A DNA stretch of 64,000 nt from Paramecium sonneborni (Eukaryota > Ciliophora > Oligohymenophorea > Peniculida > Parameciidae): contig CAJJDN010000060.1 of the NCBI GenBank assembly GCA_905182985.1, forward strand, positions 377,481 to 441,480. The letters run 5' to 3'. How positions within the stretch are numbered: position 1 is the first letter of the stretch; every line of letters starts with the position of its first letter. Position numbers and translations under genes: made by a program. Below, in pieces: positions 50,221 through 60,800 of this stretch. The notes beneath the pieces were generated by a model. The model saw nothing but the letters and a program-made list of their open reading frames with translations, ran no database searches and was not told the DNA's origin.

Positions 50221-52889
50221 TCAACAGTGAGGTTAAAATATTTAAGATGAGAGCTAATCTCTATGTCTTTCATAAATGTAAGTTTTGGATAACCCTTATA
50301 TATCAATTGCTTATCTGGCAGCTAATTTTTTTTCAATAAATTTTTCTCTTTATTTGATAGAATTGGTACAATTATTTTAGGGCATATAAGTTTGATATTC
50401 TTTCATTAGATCAATTTCATTGGAGTGAAACTAGTAAATAAAATAAAGATAGTAAATAAATGAGTTTTCTTTTAATATTAGTTCTTCTGTGATTTCTTTA
50501 TTATTTTCCATAACAAAATAATTTTTAGGATGTGACCCTTTAGATTATGGATTGAAAACATATCTACTAGACTTTGCTCTGGTCAGAGCTTATGATGGAG
50601 GTCCATTATTAATAGAGGCTGTGGTAGATGGTTGTATATGAGATCCTGAATTTTCAATAGGTTAATCTTCAGTGTTTTTTATCTCAATTTAGATTGCCTA
50701 TTATTATGTATTAGGGCTTTCTTCAGAATGCTTTTAAATTTCTCTAATTACTTCATGAAAGGAACTCTATTTCTCTAAGAAGTCTTCAACTGCTTTTGTT
50801 ATTTATTGTTAAATATATTATGATTTTATCTTGTTACCAGTTCTTGTAAATTTTTATCTTTAGTGGAATGGATATTTTCTTTATTCTTTAAGAGATAAAA
50901 TTTAAGCATCTGGCTTATAGTTAAGTAATGGACAATCAATATTTGAATGAGTAAACATCTTACAAAAATTACAATTTTAAAAAATTACAAAATAATTTGA
51001 ATTAAGTATCAAATTATCTTTAATATTATGAAATCTTTCAAAATCTTTATTACAAGATTTTATAATTTTAAGAAAAATGTCTCTTTTAATTTAATAAACT
51101 TCAGAGAATCCTATACTTTAAGCACAAGTCTTAGTAGGAAGACCTGTAAAAAATTAATATTCTCCAAAAGTACTAGTAGATTTAATTATTTATAATACTT
51201 TTCCACTTCTTTCTTCTATAATTTAAATTTATCCATCCTTAATATAATATCTAAAATTATAAATAAATATAATTACAAATTATTGTCCATTTATTCTTAA
51301 TGATAAATATAATCTCCAGGAGTAAATTTTAATTGTAGAAGATTTTAAGATACTTCTGATTAAGTTTATTTAGTAAATTGTGTTGTAATTATTTTGATTT
51401 TCTACATAATGTTCATTTAAACATTAGTTTATAATTCTTATTTTAACTAATTAGGTAAATCATTAATAATTTAATTGACATCTTCATTATTTTCTTTTGA
51501 TTCCATTTCCACTTAATATTTGATAAAATCTCTTACTCTACTTTAAATCTGTTAATCAACCTGACTCTATCTCATGTAAGAATTCATTAAGATAAGTGAT
51601 CTTTTACATTTATATTTGGCATCTTGAATACTCTTTAGAATCATTCCAATAGAACTCATTGAATAACCAAACATGCAACTAGATAAAAGCATTAATAAAT
51701 TAACTGTCACCAATTCTGCTTCATTTTATGGAGTAATATCTCCATATCCTACAGTTACCATAGTCATAGTAGCCCAATAAAATGAATGATTATATTTAAC
51801 TGATATTGGTTTTTGTAATAGATTATAATGTATCAACCAACAATTCTCAGAATCTGATGTTATATCACCGACATGATGAAATACACATGCCATTAAATGT
51901 GCAAAGAAGTATATCATTACTATTAATGTAATTAGATCTACTAATTAATTTACAGCTCCTTATAAATACAAAGATTCTATAAAATTTTCGTAATTTCGTT
52001 TTACTTTCAAAATAGTTATTGTTAAAAGAATTACTGCTATGATTTCATTTGTCACAGGTATTTAATTAAAATCAAAATACATTAAAAACCACATAGTCAA
52101 ACTTATTAGATCTTCCAGTAATTACCCTTTAAAATAATGTTATATAATTTCCAATTTATCAAAAATTATTTCACCTTAGATCATTATAGGTCTATTCAAA
52201 TTAATGATAATATCAATTATTATATGAATTATTAAAAACATCTCTGCTGCACTATAACTATCATCATTTACAAATGATGATACAAATGGACAAAGCCATA
52301 AACTAAAACAATGAAAAAATGTTGCACTCACATCCCATACTAATACTAGTTAACTTCCTGGTGCAAATATATTTGTTGTAATGTTTTAATTTTAATCTGT
52401 TTATTATCATAATATTTTTACTTTAGTATTTTGTTTTATCAACCTTAGATTGCAAATAGCTTTCTTAATTTAGAAGGTATTTATTATGTTAAGATAAAAT
52501 ATACGATTTCATTAACAAAGTATTTGCAAACTTTTAAATTAGTTAATTCTGCTACATAGTTCTTAAAATAGACAATCCCTCAAATTTTTTTGTCGAATCA
52601 GATTTCCTCTTATTTAACTTTTGTTATTTACAAATACTTTTACTTATTGTGGCTTTGTGGATTTCCTCCTAGCAATATTAAAATTTATAGTTTTCTTTTT
52701 TTCTGCAGTATCGTGTATACTCATCTTTATACCTTCACTATTATTTATCTTAATCTATTGCTCAGATTCTATAGATAATCTCGAAGGAGACCTCTCTTTT
52801 TCATAAGTTTTGAATGGATGAGGATCATGTTATAAGGCTGGTCCTATTGGATTCTCTAAAAGATTTCTACTACTGCTTTATGAAAGCAT
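50221..52889 (-). CDS. K+ channel with cNMP-binding-like domain and CCHC motif (channel 4)
   Basis: An 856-residue channel; introns of 25 nt (52531-52555), 47 nt (52397-52443) and 26 nt (51251-51276) give 857 codons. The 47-nt intron is long for this genome but is the only join that restores the frame before S1 (LVLVWDVSATFFHCF). The pore is YWATMTMVTVGYGD near residue 357. The binding-domain candidate has TPGDYIYHQE, a conserved FGEYQFF and TKTCAQS with Lys instead of Arg. CNFCKMFTHSNIDC (50932-50973) follows near residue 606, then PLLNYKPD. The C-terminal tail ends in a basic helix (RQAIDIQGLSKTYI). It is close in sequence to channel 2 and tandem with channel 3. Confidence 0.88.
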
Positions 52890-53534
52890 TTAATTATCGT
52901 TTATAAATTAATGTTTGCTAAAATTATTATTAACTTTTCACATAACCTTTCAAGAATCAAAAATTTCAATTAAATTTATAGCTATAACAAAAGAACTTTT
53001 TTACACTCTCACTTTTCTCCTTATTAATTTGCCAAATGATTGTGTTTACAATATTAGGATTATAGAGTAAAAAACTAAAATAATTCTTAAAAATATAAGT
53101 ACGGATAATTATCTCTCAATTTAAAAAGAAAACATACATTTTGAATATATTATAAAACTTATAAAATAATTTTAAAACATAATATTATTCTGCCAAAGGA
53201 ACTGCTTTTCAAAGATTATTTAATATCACTGATTTTCAATACATAGTTATCATTCTAAAAAATATCTTCAAATTATAACTTAAATTTGAGCATTCATAAT
53301 AAATTTTAATCTTAAATTAAATTATTTTAGTAATATAGTATTTTTAATAAAATTGAATAAAGAATTTATTATTAGATTTAGATTGATATCTATTTACAAT
53401 AATAATGATTGTCATGAGTATAAAATATATAATATTATGAGATGATTTTCTTTTGATCTATTGAAAATTCTTGAAATATTTTATAAATTCATTTAAGCTT
53501 ATTGGATTATAAATTAATATAAAAATAAAATTAA
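52890..53534. other. Gene-free stretch between divergent genes
   Basis: About 645 AT-rich bases between the starts of channel 4 and the 2-hydroxyacid oxidase. A plus-strand frame is open for about 330 bases but lacks an ATG and any motif. It probably contains both promoters; no element can be defined by eye. Confidence 0.4.
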
Positions 53535-54689
53535 ATGGCTACAAATTTTATTTCTTTAAGAGAATTAGAATAATTAGCTTAAATGAAATTAGATTCAAAT
53601 GCATTTTAATATTATAGATCAGGAGCAAATGAGGAAATAACAAAAAAATAAAATTTAGATGCATTCTAAAAGATATACTTGAATCCAAGAGTATTAAGAG
53701 ATGTTTCAAAAATTTGTACAAAAACCAAAATATTGGGTCATGATATTGATTTACCAATAGGTTTAGCACCAGTAGCTATGTTAAAATTAGTATAGCTAAT
53801 AATATAAAAAGGCTCATCCTTTGGGTGAAGAAGTAACAGCTTCATAAGCTCATTTATGGAAAGTGCCATTCACTTTGACTACTTTATCAACTCTATCTTA
53901 ATCTGAAGTAGCTAGACATAATAAAGATGGGTTGAGATTCTAATAATTGTATATACAAAAAAATAGATCATTGACAGAAGCATTAGTTAGAAAAGCAGAA
54001 AAAGAAGGATTTAAAGGTTTAGTATTAACAGTAGATGCTCCAATATTAGGTAAGAGAGAAGCTGATGAAAAATAAAGGTATTTTATTATAGATATATAAG
54101 ATTTGTGTTACCACCTCATTTAAAGTTAGAGATTTTGGAAGAATTAGCAAAAGAGGCAAACATTTAACTTTAATCAGTAGCTAATAATTAAGGTTCAGGA
54201 TTATTAAAGTTTTTTGCAGAATAACTAGATTAAACAGTTAATTGGAATGATATCAAATGGTTAAGATCAATCACAAAGATTCCAATAATTTTGAAGGGAA
54301 TTCAATGTGGAGAGGATGCAAAATTAGCAGTCTAACATGGAGTTGATGCTATTTGGGTTTCAAATCATGGTGGAAGATAATTAGATACAGTAAGAGCTAC
54401 AATAGATATGTTACCAGAAATAGTAGCAGCAGCAGCTGGTTAATTAGAGGTTTATGTAGATAGTGGAATAAGGAATGGAACTGATGTTTATAAATGTTTA
54501 GCTTTAGGTGCTAAATGTGTATTTGTTGGAAGACCTGCTATTTATAGTACAGCCATTGGTGGAAAAGAAGGACTCAATAAAATGTTCTAAATTTTATAAT
54601 CTGAATTAATTTCTACTATGTAATTGATGGGTGTCACTTCTATTCAAGAAATTAAATGTGATGGCATCGTTCCTAAAGCTAAATTATGA
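53535..54689 (+). CDS. FMN-dependent 2-hydroxyacid oxidase (glycolate/lactate oxidase type)
   Basis: A 369-residue flavoenzyme, the normal length for glycolate or 2-hydroxyacid oxidases, which convert 2-hydroxy acids to 2-keto acids and H2O2. Introns of 22 nt (53790-53811) and 23 nt (54078-54100) keep the frame. Family landmarks are YYRSGANEE at the start, PIGLAPVAM, the substrate/FMN strand LTVDAP, the catalytic His in SNHGGRQLD, and the FMN phosphate site [10 protein letters not shown] with VFVGRP. The C-terminus ends PKAKL, which resembles a peroxisomal targeting tripeptide of the SKL class only loosely. The gene converges on the next gene with 29 bases between stops. Confidence 0.94.
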
Positions 54690-54718
54690 TCTTTATTTAA
54701 TAGATTATAATTTTTAAA

Positions 54719-55801
54719 TCAAATATCTTTTATGTATTTGAAATTCTAGGGCTCTCTTAATGCTCTAAGCAAATTATATCTATATTTTAAATGCCATCCT
54801 GTATTCATTATTCGAGAATTATATATGTATGCAACTGATTGCTACCTTAAAAAATATTGACTATTATTAATCATATTTGTTTACCTAAAGATTCTAAAAG
54901 TCTTATTAAATTCTTTTATCTTTCCTTCATTACAATCTACCCATAATTCCCTTAATTATTATATATTTGTCATTTTATTCTTTTTCTCTTTTAAAATCTA
55001 TAGAAAATCTTCAAATTCTCTTCCATCTAATAATTTCAAACCTATATCTTTATTTTGAGTAATATAACTAATAATAGCCTTTGAAAAATTTTTAGTTATA
55101 TTTTTTGTATCATTTACCTTACTTATTTTCTTCTTCTTTTTTATTGAAAATGAATGATCAGATCTCTTCTCATCAAAATCCTATTCATCTGAATTAATTG
55201 ATTATGATTCCTCTGGCTTCCCTTAAAAAACCAAGAATTTATCTTTAACCTTAAAATGGTTAGCTTAGTTCGATTATTTAGTCTAAACAATATACCTATC
55301 CTAACTTTGCATTATAGGATTCATTCTCTAAAATGCCATTTCTTAAGAATAATAAGGAGCTATAGATTAATATGGTGAAACTAAATATCATTGTTGTAAT
55401 ACAAGGTATAAATTGCATCTAAGGCTTTAATAAATTTAATTAGCCGAAAGTACTATCAGTAGAATCTAAAACTTTAGTCTTTTTAAGATTTATTTCATCT
55501 TTAAAGTGCACCTTAATTAATTTATTATCAATATCATACGTATAAATTAGCTCCCTATTAAGGCAATACTATTATATTAGATTTTTTCTTATTATTTTAA
55601 TGACGTATAAGATTATTTAAACATTTGATAAACCAGGATTATACTTTTAAAATATGATCCATCTATATAATAAAATATTAATAAAAATACTCTAATTCTT
55701 AAATCTGCTCCATCAAAACTACTATAACCATTCTATAATTAAATTTATTATTATAATATTTGATTTGGAAAGCTTTCTTAACTCATAAGATTCCCTATCA
55801 T
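54719..55801 (-). CDS. Hypothetical ciliate protein with conserved-looking C-terminal block
   Basis: A 334-residue protein from four exons; introns of 28, 28 and 22 nt (55663-55690, 55512-55539, 55381-55402) give 335 codons. The N-terminal part is Gln-rich, and RIRMDHILKVQSWFIKCL looks helical. After a Lys-rich linker (IKKKKKISKV) the C-terminal 130 residues form a well-defined block (NITKNFSKAIISYI, LDGREFEDFLQILKEKK, QQSVAYIYNSRI, LKYRYNLLRALREP) with the look of a folded domain. I do not recognise the family, but the pattern suggests a ciliate-specific protein family. It follows the LITAF-like gene on the same strand with about 60 bases between them. Confidence 0.75.
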
Positions 55802-55862
55802 GTCGTAGTTTTTAATTAAATAATTAAAATATATATTAAATTGATAATCATTATTGCATAAA

Positions 55863-56218
55863 TCATTCGAAGATGAAATTCTTTCTTCCTACTTCGGCCT
55901 TACAAACTGGGCACAAATGAACTGCATCTCGACAATCATCCATCAATAATGGGATTACACAAGCACTATTATACTTCATCATATTAATTATTACCATAAT
56001 AATTTAGGCAACATTATTAAGGCCATCATCAATTGACCTTTGCCAACCTTCAGTTAAACATTTGTTTAAATTTGATTGTTACAATTAACACAATAAACTA
56101 TGTGAGGTTGTCTAGTAAATTGAATATTCTATGGCTACTATGGTACCATCAACTAAACTTCTGTGTTATTGCAAACAACCACCCTTGTTTATTATTATCC
56201 AACACCAGATTGACTCAT
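55863..56218 (-). CDS. LITAF-domain zinc protein
   Basis: A 108-residue protein with one 29-nt intron (55966-55994). It shows the LITAF pattern: a first CVNC knuckle, a hydrophobic stretch (QLMMALIMLPKLLCACVIPLLMDD) and a closing HLCPVCKAEVG knuckle. Together these form one zinc-binding fold whose hydrophobic insert lies in the membrane. Related proteins sit on the cytosolic face of late endosomes and lysosomes. The N-terminal 40 residues are Gln- and Pro-containing. The spacing between CVNC and HLCPVC is close to the family norm. Function here is inferred from the domain alone. Confidence 0.88.
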
Positions 56219-56412
56219 TATTATATATTTTATTTATAAAAATTTCCATATTATTTCATTTTTAATTTAAATAGCATATAATTTAAACATAATCAACATC
56301 TAAAAAATAATTTCTAATCAAAAAGTTATAATTATTTCTTAACTTTAATATCCCTAGGCAATAAATTGAAGCATTATTAAAATTTTAATTTAAAAATATA
56401 TATAAAATAATT

Positions 56413-57717
56413 TCATCTTTTAGAGGTCTTTTTTAATAAACCTTTTTATTTTTAATTATCCAATTTATCATCTTATTGTTCCACAGATTTTAAATCAATA
56501 ATATTGGTATTGAATTAATTATTTTCTGGTGTTTATTAAGTCTATTTTTAAAATTAATCCCAATCCTATTGAGTTTTATTAGGAATATTAAGTTATTCAT
56601 TTAAATATTTCTTTTTTTTTCTTGACTAATTGTTATTTTCATGAATAGTTTCTAATGTTTAAATCATATCCTTAGTTGTATTTTTTTCATTTTAAATTAG
56701 AATTTTATGCCAATTTTAAATTTATTAAAGAGAAGCAATGGTTAAAAATCTTTTATATCTTTCATCTTTAGTTTGATCTCTAAGACTATATCTGATTTTC
56801 CTGATACATTTTCTCAATTAATCTTCTGTATTCCATTTAGTAAAAACATAAGAATGACTATTGAGAGTTTCATTACGTTCTAATTTTTCAAGAATGGTCA
56901 AAAAGATAATGTTTTAATCATCAATAATGTTTTTATTGATGAGATCATTAATTTTATTTTTGATTTCATAAAGTTTTAAATCAATAATTTTGCTTAAAGG
57001 TGTTCCAATTTTAGCAAGATGATAAATTAAGCATTCTTTGTTTAAACCTTAATCCATTAAATCATTAATGAAGACTTAATAAAATTCAACATATAAATCT
57101 AGAGATTGATTAGGATTGTTTTATTTTTGAGGATTAAGGATAAGTATGTAATCATTATTTAATGGGAAATTAAAGGCTTTAACAATTTTTCTAATTAATT
57201 TAAGATCTTTATCAGTTTTGTAAATATCAATAAATGAAAAACAAAGCTCAAGAGTAAGTATAGAAGTATTGTGATTAAGCAAATGTAGATATAATCTTTT
57301 AAGAGTACTCATATAATTTTCTAAGTTATTGAGTTCAAGTGATTCACAGATGTTTGGTAATTTATTGATGCATTCTTTGAAATATTAATGAAGAACTAAA
57401 ATATAGATATAAAGATTACCATTTTTAGTTTATTATTATTAAATTTGGAGTGCTTTTTCTAAATCAAAGAGGGGAATAGCTGATGAAATTTGATTATCTT
57501 TTTTTTTTGCAGATTCTTTATTCTTCATAATTTCTTTAGAAGCAATAATTGAGAGGTTATAAACATGTTCTTTAGAGAAATGATGTATATATATTGTTGC
57601 TTATTCTGGTTCTGCTATGGGAAATCTTAATTAACAGGCTTTACAGAATATAAAATTATCTTCTTTGTTGATTTCAAATATGATTTTAAATAGTTATTCG
57701 ATAGTTGGTCTTTCCAT
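56413..57717 (-). CDS. Unknown 434-residue protein
   Basis: A single intronless frame of 435 codons with good coding quality. The N-terminus has one CxxC-like pair (FCKACQLRFP). Residues 60-300 are mostly alpha-helical by composition (for example LKRLYLHLLNHNTSILTLEL and IKNKINDLINKNII). A block near 305-360 has WNTEDQLRKCIRKIRYSLRDQTKDERYKRFL, which recalls the TFIIS central domain or a similar helical bundle (compare RxxVRxxLxxxL with ERY). The tail is Lys/Asn/Gln-rich. If the resemblance is real it would be a transcription-elongation-like protein, but the TFIIS zinc ribbon is absent. I leave the function open. Confidence 0.65.
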
Positions 57718-57874
57718 TGAAATTGAAAATAAGTGGTAATGTGCTTGAATATTGTTACAAATATTAAATTAAAAATTATCTAAGGAAGATGTAAAATAAT
57801 AATAAACAAATATTTATATACATATATATATAATAACTTAAATTTATAAATAAATAATATTTGAATTTGAATAA

Positions 57875-60800
57875 ATGAATTGGTAACATCCATTCGTAGA
57901 TGTTTTCAAGTAATTCGGTGTATTTGAGATAGCACATACATAGTCTAAAGGATAGGTTTCAGTAGTTTAAGTAATTGGTGGCAATTAATTGTTAGGATAA
58001 TTCAATAGGTAGAAAGATAATAAGATTATTGGGAGCAATATCAGCAAATAATATGGTTTAGATTCCAGATCCATGTTAAGGAATTAAACAATTAGGATTA
58101 ACTGGTAGATATATTTATATAGAACTAATACCAATAAAGGGAAGGTATTTTACAATGCATTTTGATTTGTAAATTAAAGATAGAGATCCTTTAATTAAAT
58201 TAACAGTATCAAATATGTATGATGTTCATAAAGTATATATCAATATATAATTATAAATAGGTCTAGCAATCATAATTATTGATTCCATATCCAAAGAATG
58301 CTCCAAACAAATGGACTATATTAATTTTAGATGTTGAATACTTTTTAGGCAATTTTGGATTATTACCAACTAGTTTATATAAATCATTTAAAGGAATTCA
58401 TTCATTAAAATCATTTTAAATATGTAGTTCAATGAACATAAGAGGAATTTATACAAGTGACAATCTCTATGATTGGGAAACTATGCCAAAATAAATGTTA
58501 TTTAAATTAGCAAAAGGATAGAAATGGTCTGAAGAATACTAGATTGCATATTGGCCAAATTTAGATGTTCAACCTCATGTTTTTAAACAACCCTTAGTTG
58601 AAGTAACATCTGATATATTGGATAATCTATAGAAAATATAGGAGAATAAAGAGAAATTCAAATAGGAAACATAGAAATCATTTAAATAGAACTAAATATA
58701 ACACAACACATAATAAATAGAGGAATTAGTTAAAAAGAGACCAGGGGATTAGAATATAGCATAGAGTAAATCTGTAGATGCATAAGATCATCCACTTTAA
58801 CCTTATCCAATCTAATAATTAGAAAAGATTATTGGCTTTACAGTAAACTCTTGTCCAGACATTAAATGGGGAAGACAAACTGAAACTTAAAAACAGATAA
58901 TTTATGCAGCTGGATAATTATTAGTTTAAAGTAATATTTAAGATGGTAAATAAAAATTCTTTATGGGACATTCTAAAGCAATATCTTGTTTAGATGTAAG
59001 TAAAGATGGAGAATGGTTAGTAAGTGGATAGAGTGGAAAGAATGCAATCATAAGAATATGGAAAAATAATTGTGATTGTTTAAGTGCATTTGCTACTCCT
59101 TATTCTAATTTAAATTATATTTCATTTAGTTAAGATCGTAAAATGTTAGTTACTGTTGGATAAGATGAACATAATCGAGAGATTATTATTGTTTGGGGAT
59201 TAGAAAAAATTGAATCTAATAGAAAACCTATTCTATTTGCTAAATAAACTAGTTCATGTAATGTAATAGCCATCAAATTTTCTCCTGTTGATAATAATAG
59301 AATATTATCATGTGGACATGAGAATATAAGATTTTGGAGAATCAAAGATGAACATTTACCAGGAGCAAGCGTTGTATTAAATCATCATGCTAGAAATACT
59401 ACATTTACAAACTTTGATTTTGAATTTAATTATGAAGATTAAAATGTAAGTAATATTTATTTTGGATCTAAAAATGGATATTTATTTTAAGTAGCTTATT
59501 AAAGTTAGAAATTAATGTAAGTATATAAAGTACACAATGATGCAGTTACAGCAGTTTGTTTATCAGCTGGTTTTTGTATAACTGGGAGTTTAGATTAATT
59601 TTTAAGAGTTTGGCCTTTAGATTTCAATGAATTTTATATCGAGGCTAAACATGAAGGAATAATTACTTCATTAGATATATCTATTGATGGTTTATAAGTA
59701 GCATGCGGAACTTCAACAGGAGGATTAGGTATTTTAGATATTAGTAGCCATCATTACAAAACTGTTATTAGATCACATACTAATGTTATTAATTAAATTT
59801 AAATACATCCCTTTTCAAAATTATTAATAACATTATCAGAAGATTGTACTATTAGATTATGGGATATTGAGAAATCAGATTAAGTTTATGAATTTACATT
59901 TCCATAAGATGATAAATGTGTCTGTTTATCATCATCTCCTATTGGAATGTATTTTGCAGCTGGATTTAAATCTGGAGTTCATAGAATATTTGATATTGAA
60001 TAAACATCTATTCTTTTTGAAGGAAAGTATCATGATTTGGAAATCAAATGTATACAATATAGTCCAAATGGTTAATAATTGTTAATTGGAGATGCCAAAT
60101 CTATTTATAAAATTTATGATGTTAACAGAGATTATTAACCTATTAAGACTATTCAACATTCTATACAATCTTAAAATGTTTATGGATAATTCTCAAAAGA
60201 CTCTGCCATCTTATCATTAATAGAAAATTCAGCTAATATTGAATTATGGGATACTTCATCATTATAATAAATTTTAAAGATTTAAACTAGATTCAATTTG
60301 AAGATATTTAAATGGGCAGAAAATAATGTAGAATTATTATGTGGAACTACAGATGGTAGAATTATTATATATGGAATTGAAAGAATTAATGAAACAATCA
60401 CTGCATATTATCTTAGAGAATAGACTTTTATGCATAAATAATCATTAAATGATTTTGTAGTCTCACCTAATATGAAATATCTATTTTCTGTAGGTGCTGA
60501 ATAATATTTAAAAGTTTGGGATTATGAATTTTAAATTAAAGGACCAGGATCTTGTTAAGTATTTATAGGTCACTCATCATAAATTAATTCTATTGATTGT
60601 GCTGATAATGGTAGTACAATAATTACTGCAGGTGGAGATGAAGGAATCTTTATTTGGAAATTCCTTGGATATACTGGTAAAAATGAAAGATTAATCAAAA
60701 TGGAATAGGAATAATTAGTTCAATAATGTACTAAAATTGATATGTAACCAGATCAATTTGATGAACAAGAATAATAAGATGAATAAAATGAAAAATTAGA

